Shown piece by piece: positions 5,941-13,142 of a stretch of DNA of 20,985 nt. Both the position numbers and the translations under genes were made by a program. The notes beneath the pieces are model-generated. The model made no database searches. It was not told the origin of the DNA and saw nothing but the letters and a program-made list of their open reading frames with translations. Source of the DNA: VEQN01 sp036405975. GTDB taxonomy: Bacteria; Patescibacteriota; Minisyncoccia; Phycocordibacterales; CAIZLB01. Every line of letters starts with the position of its first letter. The stretch's first letter is position 1. The DNA lies in NCBI GenBank assembly GCA_036405975.1, contig DASWWM010000024.1, forward strand, positions 1 through 20,985, given 5' to 3'.

Positions 5941-7761
5941 ATGAAAAACGATAACCAATCACTAGAACATATCAGACATTCGCTCGCCCACCTGCTTGCG
6001 ACCGCCACCCTCGAGGTGTTCCCTGATACGCTTCTTACGATTGGTCCGGCAGTGGAAGACGGCTTCTACTACGATATGGACTTCCAGGCCCCTCTCACCG
6101 AGAAGGATCTCGCTACGATCGAGTCCAAGATGAAAGACACCCTGAAGGCATGGTCAAATCTTCCTGAAGGCGAGCGAGGGTTCCGACACAAGGAAGTTTC
6201 GCTCGAAGAAGCTCGGGCTCTCTTCGCAAACAATCCCTATAAGCTCGAGCTCATCGAAGAAATCGCAAAGAAGGGCGAAGCTATCACTCTTTACACATGC
6301 GGACATACGCACGCCACTTCGAAGCAGCCTGCGAACCCCGCACGACATATTCCTGAATTCACCGACCTCTGCCGAGGCGGACATGTTGAAGATTTCTCAA
6401 CGATTGATCCGGGCTCATTCAAGCTGACTCGAATTGCGGGAGCATACTGGAGAGGCGATGAAAAGAACAAGATGCTTACGCGAGTATACGGACTCGCATT
6501 CGCTACGAAGAACGAGCTCGTCGCTCACATAACTCAGCAGGAAGAAGCGAAGAAACGAGACCACCGAAAACTTGGAAAGGAGCTCAAGCTTTTCACTATC
6601 TCTGACCTCGTAGGCTCAGGTCTTCCCCTCTTTCAGCCCAAAGGAATGATCCTCCGAAAGACACTTGAAGATTATCTTTGGGAACTCCACAAGGACCTTG
6701 GTTACGATCGGGTATGGACTCCTCACCTTGCAAAGGCGGACCTTTATATGACATCAGGCCATGGCATGCATTACCTCGCCGACATGTTCTCCGTGCACGG
6801 AGGAACAAGCAAGGAAGACTTCTACGTTAAGCCAATGAACTGCCCTCACCATATGCAGCTCTTTGCTGACAACCAGTTCTCATACCGAGACATGCCTGTT
6901 CGATACTTCGAGCCAGCAACCGTATACCGAGATGAAAAGACAGGACAGCTTGGCGGACTCACGCGAGTTCGAGCGATCACGCAGGACGACGGACACCTTT
7001 TCGTCCGGGTATCTCAGCTTCATGCTGAAGTGGCGGCAATCGCTGGTATCATCAAGAAGTTCTATACGACTATGGGCATGATGGACGGATACAAAGTCCG
7101 ACTTTCAGTTCGAGACGGCAGCGACAACTGGCTTGGCTCAGACGAAGTTTGGAAGACAGCCGAAGATGCGCTCAAAGCAGTCTGCGAAGCCGAGCAGCTT
7201 CCGTACTTCGTGGGCGAAGGCGAGGCAGCGTTTTACGGACCAAAGCTCGACTTCATGTTCAAAGATGCCATCGGACGAGAATGGCAGCTTGCTACTATCC
7301 AGTGCGACTTCAACCAGCCTGAACGATTCGACCTTTCATTTATCAATGAGAAAGGCGAGAAAGAGCGACCAGTCGTGATCCACCGAGCAATCTCAGGCTC
7401 GCTTGAGCGATTCCTCGGCGTCATGATCGAGCATGTCGCCGGCGCCTTCCCTCTCTGGATGTCACCTGTCCAGGTCAAAGTCGTGCCGATCGGCGAACGA
7501 CAGTCAGAGTATGCAAATGAAGTCCACAAGGCGCTCAAGGCCGCAGGCATCCGAGTCCAGACAGATGACTCAAATGACAGCCTCGGCAAAAAGATTCGAA
7601 ATGCAAAGACTGAAAAGATCCCGTACGCCCTCGTACTCGGCGATAAGGAAGTGGAATCAAAGACCGTCACGATCGAAAGCCGAAATGGCAATGAAGGAGC
7701 TGTTTCTGTCGATGCACTTATCGAGCGGCTCTCAATAGAAATCAAGAACCGAACGCTTTAG
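5941..7761 (+). CDS. thrS: Threonine--tRNA ligase without a TGS domain
   Basis: ThrRS charges tRNA-Thr in the cytoplasm. Taken from the ATG at 5941, the 606-residue protein begins almost directly with the editing (N2/SAD) domain: HSLAHLL (His13, His17) and LCRGGH (Cys144, His148) match the four editing-site residues. The class II catalytic core follows, with zinc ligands Cys301 (MNCPHHM), His352 (DDGHLF) and His481 (VIHRAISGS), motif 2 at YRDEKTGQLGGLTRVR and motif 3 at ISGSLERFLGVMIE. The anticodon-binding domain fills about 507-606. The N-terminal TGS (N1) domain of about 60 residues found in E. coli ThrRS is absent. The in-frame upstream sequence is open only to a TAG at 5836 and cannot encode it. 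The start is supported by an extended -10 just upstream. Arginine is mostly CGA. Probably cotranscribed with ung. Confidence 0.97.
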   Translation: MKNDNQSLEHIRHSLAHLLATATLEVFPDTLLTIGPAVEDGFYYDMDFQAPLTEKDLATIESKMKDTLKAWSNLPEGERGFRHKEVSLEEARALFANNPYKLELIEEIAKKGEAITLYTCGHTHATSKQPANPARHIPEFTDLCRGGHVEDFSTIDPGSFKLTRIAGAYWRGDEKNKMLTRVYGLAFATKNELVAHITQQEEAKKRDHRKLGKELKLFTISDLVGSGLPLFQPKGMILRKTLEDYLWELHKDLGYDRVWTPHLAKADLYMTSGHGMHYLADMFSVHGGTSKEDFYVKPMNCPHHMQLFADNQFSYRDMPVRYFEPATVYRDEKTGQLGGLTRVRAITQDDGHLFVRVSQLHAEVAAIAGIIKKFYTTMGMMDGYKVRLSVRDGSDNWLGSDEVWKTAEDALKAVCEAEQLPYFVGEGEAAFYGPKLDFMFKDAIGREWQLATIQCDFNQPERFDLSFINEKGEKERPVVIHRAISGSLERFLGVMIEHVAGAFPLWMSPVQVKVVPIGERQSEYANEVHKALKAAGIRVQTDDSNDSLGKKIRNAKTEKIPYALVLGDKEVESKTVTIESRNGNEGAVSVDALIERLSIEIKNRTL

Positions 7762-7791
7762 AAGCGAACCTGTCGGGATCAACCAAAACTC

Positions 7792-8466
7792 ATGACCGAC
7801 AAAGAAGTACAGATCGAACCGTCATGGAAAAAAGCCCTTGAGGAAGAATTCTCCAAGGACTATTTCAAGCAGCTTACAGAATTCGTCCGGACCGAATATC
7901 TCAGCGGCAAGATCTTCCCTGCTCCGAAGAATGTATTCAAAGCATTCGAAGCCTGCCCATTCGACCAAGTCAAAGTCGTCATCCTTGGACAGGACCCGTA
8001 CCACGGCATCGGCCAGGCAAATGGCTTGAGCTTTGCCGTTCCCGAGTCAGTTCCCTTGCCGCCCTCTCTTCAGAATATCTTTAAGGAAATCGAGGCAGAG
8101 CTCGGATTCAAGCCGATTCAGAGCGGTGACCTGACGCGTTGGGCAAAGCAAGGGGTATTACTCCTCAATGCGACGCTTACGGTCAGAGCCAGCACGCCCG
8201 GCTCCCACCAGAAGCGTGGCTGGGAAGAATTCACCGACGCCGCCATCAAAGCCCTGTCGGACCAAAAGGACGGCATCGTCTTCATGCTCTGGGGCAACTA
8301 TGCCCGAAACAAAGGCGCACATATTGACCGCTCAAAGCACCTAGTGCTTGAGTCTGCACACCCATCCCCTTTCTCCGCTTACAATGGGTTCTTTGGTAAC
8401 AAACATTTCAGCAAGGCGAATGAGTATCTCAAAGAACACGGCCAGTCAGAAATAGACTGGCAGTAA
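7792..8466 (+). CDS. ung: Uracil-DNA glycosylase, family 1
   Basis: UDG removes uracil from DNA as the first step of base excision repair. The 224-residue product has the family 1 water-activating motif GQDPYH (66-71, catalytic Asp68), the uracil-stacking Phe81 in GLSFAV, the specificity Asn126 in LLLNATLTVR, and the minor-groove loop HPSPFSAYNGFFG (190-202, catalytic His190). The length is that of a normal Ung. It starts 30 nt after the thrS stop with no terminator or promoter between them, so the two are probably one transcript. No Shine-Dalgarno precedes the ATG. A terminator hairpin follows at 8546-8571. Confidence 0.96.
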   Translation: MTDKEVQIEPSWKKALEEEFSKDYFKQLTEFVRTEYLSGKIFPAPKNVFKAFEACPFDQVKVVILGQDPYHGIGQANGLSFAVPESVPLPPSLQNIFKEIEAELGFKPIQSGDLTRWAKQGVLLLNATLTVRASTPGSHQKRGWEEFTDAAIKALSDQKDGIVFMLWGNYARNKGAHIDRSKHLVLESAHPSPFSAYNGFFGNKHFSKANEYLKEHGQSEIDWQ

Positions 8467-8545
8467 GCGCGAGGATATGCGCCATTGGCCACTGCTACAA
8501 CAGCAGCCCTGTCTCGCGGATACCAACATCCAGCCAATACAAAAA

Positions 8546-8571
8546 CCGCCTTCCCGATATGGGTAAGGCGG
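8546..8571. terminator. Bidirectional terminator between ung and the PKD protein gene
   Basis: CCGCCTT and AAGGCGG, with inner CCC and GGG pairs, form a stem. On the minus strand it is followed by TTTTTG, a good terminator for the PKD gene. On the plus strand CTTTC follows, giving weaker termination for thrS-ung. Confidence 0.75.
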
Positions 8572-8612
8572 CTTTCGTCGCGATTGGATTCGTCCGAGAG
8601 CGGACAGTATCC

Positions 8613-9908
8613 TTACTTAATGAGACCCTTCTTCTGCATATTGGCGAGCTTGAAAGCTTCTGCCTTTGAGACCGCAGTGCTCATTGCTGAGCTTACAGCT
8701 GCTCCTGCAGTGGCTGCAAGCGCTGCACCTGTCTTCGTCTTTCGAGCGATGACATATGCTGCGAATGCTGACCAAAGGACGAGTCCTGCTGTGAAGAGCG
8801 TCATCTTGAGTCCGAATCCGATACCCGTCGCAGGGACCTGGTTAAGGAATACTCCTGAAACCGGCGTACCGAGGTTCTGGTCTCGGATAACTGTAACCCC
8901 AGCGTATCCGTTGATGTTAGTCGCACAAGTTCCAGTTACAGACTGTCCGTTTACGTATGCCGTGAACGAAGCCGTCTTGTATCCAGGAGTCTGGTATGAC
9001 CGAGTGATAGTCTGTGAGTTTCCGTAGAGACCGTCAGTTCCATTCCATGAGAATGAAGTAGCACCGTATACTGAACCGTTTACATATGCTGTCCAAGTTA
9101 CAGGCTGGTTGATCGCTGCATTTGCAGGAGTCGCTACACAGTATGCATTTCCGACTACAGGAGGGTTGTATGTTTCCTGGATAGTTACGCTGCATGTTCG
9201 AGTGACTGACTGCGAACCAGATGTGATTACTACAGACACTGACTTAGTTCCGGCATAAGAGAATCGACCAGAGAATGACTGGCTTGAGGCATTGATGCCG
9301 TCAGGACCAGACCACTGGTATGAATAGCTTCCGTTTCCTCCTGTCGCGCTCGCTGAGAACGATACAGTCTGGTTAACGTATGCGATAGATGGTGAAATTA
9401 CACAATTACCGTCAAGATTCTGCTGCGTATTCGTATTGCTTCCGCCTCCTCCGAGAATTACGACATTGATATCGTTATTGTTCGTTGGGTTGAATGTATT
9501 CGAGATTACGTTCGTGTTATTGTTCGTATTCTTGTTTTCGTTCTTGTTAGAAGAGTATACGTACGTGAGCTGACCCGCTGTAGATCCGCCTCCACCCGTT
9601 GGAGTGTTGTAGACATATCGCTGCGCAGGCGCAGGAATGTATGAGCTTCCTCCTCCATAATACGAGCTCGGAGAATAGCTGTATACTGGATTGCTGTATT
9701 CAGTATACATTGAGTAGCCCGGTGACGAGTAGCTGTATGTAGGATTGCTGTATTCAGTATACATCGAATAGCCTCCTGTGTTCACTCCATCGATACCGTT
9801 GCTGCTTTTCTTGGCAAGCGTGATGCTCGGAACTGAAGTTAGAATAATGGCCGAGATGATCGCGATTGCACCTGCCTTATTTGCAAGGTTTTTAATAAAA
9901 TTTTTCAT
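8613..9908 (-). CDS. Secreted surface protein with two PKD-like domains and a sortase-like C-terminal signal
   Basis: A 431-residue envelope protein read from the ATG at 9908 (the earlier in-frame start at 9926 would lie inside the promoter). Residues 1-32 form a signal peptide (basic MKNFIKNLANK, hydrophobic core, likely cleavage after ITLA). Next come two near-identical 18-residue Tyr-rich repeats (GYSMYTEYSNP, about 46-82), Gly and Asn-rich linkers (to about 165), and two PKD/Ig-like domains (about 169-243 and 257-332). Each domain is bracketed by Cys (169/239 and 257/328), suggesting one disulfide per domain. VPATG (358-362), a hydrophobic helix (about 368-386) and RKTK resemble an LPxTG-type sorting signal, but a 40-residue Ala-rich tail follows the charge. 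A class D/E-like sortase is encoded 2.4 kb away. Role as adhesin or surface-layer element is inference. Arginine is mostly CGA. Confidence 0.85.
   Translation of the reverse strand: MKNFIKNLANKAGAIAIISAIILTSVPSITLAKKSSNGIDGVNTGGYSMYTEYSNPTYSYSSPGYSMYTEYSNPVYSYSPSSYYGGGSSYIPAPAQRYVYNTPTGGGGSTAGQLTYVYSSNKNENKNTNNNTNVISNTFNPTNNNDINVVILGGGGSNTNTQQNLDGNCVISPSIAYVNQTVSFSASATGGNGSYSYQWSGPDGINASSQSFSGRFSYAGTKSVSVVITSGSQSVTRTCSVTIQETYNPPVVGNAYCVATPANAAINQPVTWTAYVNGSVYGATSFSWNGTDGLYGNSQTITRSYQTPGYKTASFTAYVNGQSVTGTCATNINGYAGVTVIRDQNLGTPVSGVFLNQVPATGIGFGLKMTLFTAGLVLWSAFAAYVIARKTKTGAALAATAGAAVSSAMSTAVSKAEAFKLANMQKKGLIK
9677..9773 (-). repeat. Two tandem 43-nt repeats in the PKD protein gene
   Basis: The units at 9677-9719 and 9731-9773 are offset by 54 nt (18 codons) and differ at only a few positions. 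They encode the two copies of GYSMYTEYSNP(T/V)YSYS. The high DNA identity suggests a recent duplication and possible copy-number variation. Confidence 0.8.
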
Positions 9909-9914
9909 AGATAT

Positions 9915-9943
9915 ATTATATATCATATATTAAATTCAGTCAA
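9915..9943 (-). promoter_or_regulatory. Strong promoter of the PKD protein gene, predicted fully leaderless
   Basis: On the minus strand TTGACT (9938-9943), a 17-nt spacer and a consensus TATAAT (9915-9920) predict +1 at 9908, which is the A of the ATG. Only six bases (ATATCT) lie between the -10 box and the start codon, so there is no room for a ribosome binding site. Confidence 0.8.
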
Positions 9944-9955
9944 GTACTCCGATAT

Positions 9956-9990
9956 AAAAAACGCCGGACTCACTGAAGAGACTCGGCGTT
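9956..9990 (-). terminator. Terminator of the lipoprotein gene at 10029-10571
   Basis: On the minus strand AACGCCG and CGGCGTT enclose a partly paired loop and are followed by TTTTTT. A second hairpin made of AGCCCC and GGGGCT (10000-10026) lies between this and the stop codon. Confidence 0.8.
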
Positions 9991-10028
9991 GTCGGGCTAT
10001 AGCCCCGCCCTTCTCACGAAGGGGCTTT

Positions 10029-10571
10029 TTATGCTTCATACCGGGGTTTGGCCGGCGCCTGATCTGGAGGGAGCTGGTCCATCTCCTGATCAGGCTGAGC
10101 TGGTCTGCCCGTAGGCACCGCTTGCTGGCCTTGAGCCCCATCCTTATGATAGAGGGAATCAAGGTCAATCTTGCTGGGACCAGTAGGAACCGAAGCCCCT
10201 GCAGGCACCAACCGCTCTCCATTCACGCCGATATAAACCGGGGCGGAATTATCGAAGCGGTCAGGGCCCGTGCTCGACGGTTGACCGTGCTTGGCCTGAA
10301 ATTCAGCCAATTCGGCATCATTCAGGCGAAGCACGCGGCCATCAGGAAGAGTGATGACATGGGTCCGCGTAGCGTAACCATGGAATTTTCTCTGCGCCTG
10401 AGGACCCTGTGCACCCATCCGGGGATCAGGACGAGCATGACCGGTAAAGCCAGCAGAAGGGCCACCAAAGGCCGGTCCAGCCATCGACATTTGCTGACGA
10501 GGCGGAACCGAGACACAATTGGAGAGCAAGAAGGCAGTGACAAGGAACAAAGCGATTTGAATCGTTTTCAT
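10029..10571 (-). CDS. Predicted lipoprotein, Pro/Gln/Gly-rich, function unknown
   Basis: The ATG at 10571 gives a 180-residue protein that starts with a lipoprotein signal peptide: MKTIQIALFLVTAFLLSNC, with Cys19 in a lipobox-like LLSNC. The mature part is low-complexity and rich in Pro, Gln, Gly and Ala. A short folded-looking stretch lies around 63-95 (THVITLPDGRVLRLNDAELAEFQAKHG) and another around 112-123 (VYIGVNGERLVP). The repeated pattern of a Val strand, a glycine turn and a Leu/Val strand hints at small beta-hairpins, but I recognise no domain. The longer in-frame extension to 10676 runs over the promoter and is not coding. No Shine-Dalgarno is seen. Divergent from the L,D-transpeptidase gene. 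None of about 12 Arg codons is CGA, unlike the core genes. A role in the cell envelope is inferred from the signal only. Confidence 0.75.
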   Translation of the reverse strand: MKTIQIALFLVTAFLLSNCVSVPPRQQMSMAGPAFGGPSAGFTGHARPDPRMGAQGPQAQRKFHGYATRTHVITLPDGRVLRLNDAELAEFQAKHGQPSSTGPDRFDNSAPVYIGVNGERLVPAGASVPTGPSKIDLDSLYHKDGAQGQQAVPTGRPAQPDQEMDQLPPDQAPAKPRYEA

Positions 10572-10642
10572 TGGGGTATGGTCTGGATTTGAGTTTGGCT
10601 GAGTGACGGCTAGGTTGTCTATATACCTATCGTGATGTATAT

Positions 10643-10670
10643 ATAATATCATTATTATTTTTATTGTCAA
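10643..10670 (-). promoter_or_regulatory. Promoter of the lipoprotein gene at 10029-10571
   Basis: On the minus strand TTGACA (10665-10670), a 16-nt spacer and TATTAT (10643-10648) predict +1 near 10636 and a leader of about 65 nt. Confidence 0.7.
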
Positions 10671-10689
10671 GTACAATAGTTGACAATAA
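10661..10689. repeat. Inverted repeat carrying the -35 boxes of two divergent promoters
   Basis: TTATTGTCAA (10661-10670) and TTGACAATAA (10680-10689) are perfect inverted 10-mers around 9 nt. Each arm supplies a consensus TTGACA to one of the divergent promoters, so the repeat may be the consequence of two good promoters, a regulator binding site, or both. Confidence 0.75.
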
Positions 10690-10708
10690 TAACTATTAGT
10701 TATATTAT
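10680..10708 (+). promoter_or_regulatory. Promoter of the L,D-transpeptidase gene
   Basis: TTGACA (10680-10685), a 17-nt spacer and TATTAT (10703-10708) predict +1 near 10715 and a 66-nt leader to the ATG at 10781. Confidence 0.7.
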
Positions 10709-10723
10709 ATATATGTATTTTAC

Positions 10724-10780
10724 AGGGCAGAAAGGGCTTAAAACAAGGCGACGGGAGCCCAGATGAGCCCTCCCTGCCCT
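10724..10780 (+). other. Leader hairpin ending at the transpeptidase start codon
   Basis: AGGGCAG (10724-10730) pairs with CTGCCCT (10774-10780), and inside it AGGGCT (10733-10738) pairs with AGCCCT (10766-10771) across an AA/CC internal loop. The base of the stem abuts the ATG at 10781. GGGCT can alternatively pair with AGCCC at 10756-10760, so two mutually exclusive folds are possible. No Shine-Dalgarno is present. Confidence 0.5.
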
Positions 10781-11539
10781 ATGAAATACACAACCTTGCT
10801 CATTACATTCTGCTTGATTGCAGCAATGCAATCCCAGGCTCAATATCAAAACAACCTGATGCTCAGCATCAATGCCAGCACTCAGAGTGCGACTCTGTAT
10901 CGTGGCCAAACGCCTATTCAGGGACTGGAAGCAATTCCGGTAGCGACAGGACGCATTGGTCACGAGACGCCGAACGGGACCTGGAAAATCATCCAGACAC
11001 CCAAGACCGCTGACCGTTCAAATAAGTACGGGGTTAACATGCCCTACTGCATGAGAACTAATGCGACCGGCGGTGGGATTTGCGCCCACGAAGGACCAGT
11101 ATTCTTCAATGCAAGCTCTCACGGATGCATCCGCATTCACGAGGATTATGCAAAGAAGGTCTTTGACACGATCAAGCTCGAATGGAAATCGACAACGATT
11201 ACCGTTCAGGGATCAGTGAAGGAATACATCAAACTCAAGCTCGGAAACTTACTCGATTTCGACAAGAACGGGTATCCAACCGGGTTCAAGAGAGAGAATG
11301 GCCGCCTCCCGGACGAATTTCTCAAAGCTGTCAAAGACGGGCGCGTAACAACATTCGTCGAAGACAAAAACGAGCAGATGACGATGGATCCCACCCAATG
11401 GTACTTCTCTTTGGAATACTGGCCTGACCGCCGGGCCAAAGGAGTCTCCATGGACGAATTCAATGACAGATTCAGTCAGTGGATCGTGCTCAGCGAGGAA
11501 CAGATTGAAAAACTTCACCGTCGGCACCAAAGATATTGA
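10781..11539 (+). CDS. L,D-transpeptidase (YkuD domain) with a C-terminal extension
   Basis: L,D-transpeptidases form 3-3 peptidoglycan cross-links or attach proteins to the wall, outside the membrane. From the ATG at 10781 the product has 252 residues with a signal peptide (MKYTTLLITFCLIAAMQSQA, likely cut after Ala20). A YkuD domain covers about 25-145. Its active-site pattern is visible: His103 in CAHEG, and SHGCIR with His114, catalytic Cys116 and Arg118. Residues about 146-252 (from GSVKEYIKLKLG, with WYFSLEYWPDRR) are an extension I do not recognise. The in-frame ATG at 10763 would put MSPPCP before the signal peptide and is less likely. Divergent from a lipoprotein gene. None of its 14 Arg codons is CGA, in sharp contrast to dnaE or gyrB, so it may be acquired or lowly expressed. 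The substrate and D-ala/meso-DAP chemistry cannot be told from the sequence. Confidence 0.88.
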   Translation: MKYTTLLITFCLIAAMQSQAQYQNNLMLSINASTQSATLYRGQTPIQGLEAIPVATGRIGHETPNGTWKIIQTPKTADRSNKYGVNMPYCMRTNATGGGICAHEGPVFFNASSHGCIRIHEDYAKKVFDTIKLEWKSTTITVQGSVKEYIKLKLGNLLDFDKNGYPTGFKRENGRLPDEFLKAVKDGRVTTFVEDKNEQMTMDPTQWYFSLEYWPDRRAKGVSMDEFNDRFSQWIVLSEEQIEKLHRRHQRY

Positions 11540-11588
11540 ACCTGTCAATGCGAACCTGATCGATTCGCATTGAAGCAAAAGATCACCG

Positions 11589-11618
11589 GAGCGTCACAGA
11601 AATGTGACGCTCTTTTTT
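11589..11618 (+). terminator. Terminator of the L,D-transpeptidase gene
   Basis: GAGCGTCACA and TGTGACGCTC form a perfect 10-bp stem with loop GAAA, followed by TTTTTT. Confidence 0.92.
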
Positions 11619-11633
11619 ATTCTTTAAATAAAA

Positions 11634-11662
11634 AACCACCTTGCCGTAAAGCAAAGGTGGTT
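11634..11662 (-). terminator. Terminator of the lipoprotein gene at 11692-12153
   Basis: On the minus strand AACCACCTTTGC and GCAAGGTGGTT (one bulge) are followed by TTTTTATTT. It converges on the transpeptidase terminator. A smaller hairpin (GCGAAAT and ATTTCGC, 11666-11682) lies between it and the stop codon. Confidence 0.85.
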
Positions 11663-11691
11663 GAAGCGAAATTGCTATTTCGCCAAAGACA

Positions 11692-12153
11692 CTAGGGGCC
11701 GAAGATTCCGCCTTGCTGCCATCCGTCGCGAACGCCGGGATAGTAGCGATACCGCAGCTGGCCTCGAGGATTGGACTGGACCGATCCATCAGGACCGTTG
11801 CCTACCTCGTAGTAATTCCCCGACCTTGAGTAGCGGCCGTAAAATGGATCACCATTCATGTCGTGACCTGCAATTTGAAATGGAGGACCGTAATCCCCTG
11901 GCGGATATAAGAAGCCTTCGTTTCCATAACCCTGAGAATAACAGCCCGGTTGTTGATACATGACAGGCTGGCCGCCGACCACGCATGGAGCAGGACTGCC
12001 GGGAAAGGCAGGAAAGCCGTTCACGGCACATGACGCACCGATTCCAAAAGGATAGTGTGTGTATCCATCCGCTGTTGTGCAGGACGACAGGGCTGAAACA
12101 AGAAGCAGCACGAATGCTACTCCGACAAGACGAATATTGAACTGTTTTTTCAT
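11692..12153 (-). CDS. Predicted lipoprotein rich in Gly, Tyr and Pro, function unknown
   Basis: The ATG at 12153 yields 153 residues beginning with a lipoprotein signal: MKKQFNIRLVGVAFVLLLVSALSSC, Cys25 in the lipobox LSSC. The mature part is Gly/Tyr/Pro-rich with three further Cys (42, 57, 71) and aromatic repeats such as FYGRYSRSGNYYEVGNG and QLRYRYYPGVRDGW. It has no domain I recognise and may be an extended or adhesive envelope protein. The in-frame extension to 12246 covers the leader and lacks a convincing start. A promoter lies at 12246-12274, giving a leader of about 86 nt without a Shine-Dalgarno. It is the second lipoprotein of the envelope island, downstream of and on the same strand as the sortase, but separated from it by a terminator. 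Only about one of seven Arg codons is CGA. Confidence 0.75.
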   Translation of the reverse strand: MKKQFNIRLVGVAFVLLLVSALSSCTTADGYTHYPFGIGASCAVNGFPAFPGSPAPCVVGGQPVMYQQPGCYSQGYGNEGFLYPPGDYGPPFQIAGHDMNGDPFYGRYSRSGNYYEVGNGPDGSVQSNPRGQLRYRYYPGVRDGWQQGGIFGP

Positions 12154-12245
12154 GATCTGATTGAATACTGAGTTTCTGGATTCTGGGTTGAATTGTAAGG
12201 GTGAAATGGCCGATGTGACGATTTCGATTTCCTTAATCTGCCACA

Positions 12246-12274
12246 ATAATGCATTGAATATACAAATATGTCAA
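12246..12274 (-). promoter_or_regulatory. Promoter of the lipoprotein gene at 11692-12153
   Basis: On the minus strand TTGACA (12269-12274), a 17-nt spacer and CATTAT (12246-12251) predict +1 near 12239. Confidence 0.65.
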
Positions 12275-12280
12275 ATATAA

Positions 12281-12304
12281 AGCCCTGCATCGGCGCAGGG
12301 CTTT
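12281..12304 (-). terminator. Terminator of the sortase gene
   Basis: AGCCCTGC and GCAGGGCT form an 8-bp stem around ATCGGC. On the minus strand TTATATTTG follows; on the plus strand TTTCTTTC follows. It lies about 45 nt after the sortase stop codon. Confidence 0.75.
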
Positions 12305-12350
12305 TCTTTCTTAGGAAGCAGTGTCTACTGCGCACACATCCATCGTCGCA

Positions 12351-13136
12351 TTATCGCACGCCTACATAGTCGGCCTCGACGACATATCGGTCGCTCTTTG
12401 AGCCGAAGCTGTCGCACGTTGAGATTGTGAGCATGTTTGTAGCCGTATCAAACTTCACCATTGTCTCGTCTTTGTCCACCTTGGCTATCGTTCGAACCTT
12501 GTACACGAACGTTGTCGAACCTGACTGAAGGAGAATCTCATCCCCTTTCTTGGCATTCTTCAGCTCATTGAAAACTCGGTATGCCTGGTTGTTCACGACC
12601 CGATGGCCCGTACTATGTCCGAAGATGAACATATTTCCATTGCCGATAGTTCCAGATCCCGGATATCGAACCGCGCCCTTTGTGAGTTCATTATCCAAAT
12701 GACTGATGCTTGTCGATGTCGGATTTCTAACAACCGTGCTGATGCCAAGTGACGGGATAGAGAGCTTATCTGGGACGATAAGTTGATTGTTGCCAGCGCC
12801 TGGGAGAGGATTCGATGATGCCGATGATTCAGAAGGCTGACCTACCTGCCCTGTTCCGGGCTGCGCAAGAGCAGGATGCTGAGTCGCATTTCCCTGCCCC
12901 GTCATGCCCAAAGAAGTGGATCCTGCGCCAAGGAAACCGAGAGCCGCCTGTTCGGCTGATTCTATGATGCTGCCCGAGTCACTGCTTTCCTTGAGCTCGC
13001 TCGGAAGGAGACCGAGGGCAGCAAGGAGTCCGGCAGTACCGATGAATACAACGGCAAAGAACCCGATGAATCGGGCTTCATTTCGCGAAAAAAGGCTTTT
13101 TGCCAGGTTTTCCAGCCATCGTTCGAGCTTTTCCAT
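12351..13136 (-). CDS. Sortase (class D/E-like), membrane anchored
   Basis: Sortases cleave a C-terminal sorting motif of secreted proteins and join them to a cell-wall or pilin amine. This 261-residue protein has a cytoplasmic basic N-terminus, one membrane helix (about 23-43), a Gly/Ser/Pro/Gln-rich linker (about 45-118) and a sortase beta-barrel (about 120-261). The catalytic triad can be read: His174 in FIFGHSTGH, Cys241 in LTISTC, Arg250 in KSDRYVV. The LSIPSLGI start of the barrel is typical. The N-terminal-anchor topology and length fit class D, E or F rather than B. The start at 13136 is supported by a promoter that would begin transcription exactly at the ATG. Divergent from the CARDB gene. 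The PKD protein with VPATG is the only candidate substrate seen in the window. Eight of ten Arg codons are CGA. Confidence 0.93.
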   Translation of the reverse strand: MEKLERWLENLAKSLFSRNEARFIGFFAVVFIGTAGLLAALGLLPSELKESSDSGSIIESAEQAALGFLGAGSTSLGMTGQGNATQHPALAQPGTGQVGQPSESSASSNPLPGAGNNQLIVPDKLSIPSLGISTVVRNPTSTSISHLDNELTKGAVRYPGSGTIGNGNMFIFGHSTGHRVVNNQAYRVFNELKNAKKGDEILLQSGSTTFVYKVRTIAKVDKDETMVKFDTATNMLTISTCDSFGSKSDRYVVEADYVGVR

Positions 13137-13142
13137 GCCATA

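Noticed and set aside
8485..9027. Plus-strand frame of 180 codons.
   Set aside because: It is antisense to the C-terminal part of the PKD protein gene, which has a signal peptide, two domains and a consensus promoter.
10572..10676. N-terminal extension of the lipoprotein frame to 10676.
   Set aside because: It crosses the promoter and would put 35 residues before a typical lipoprotein signal peptide.
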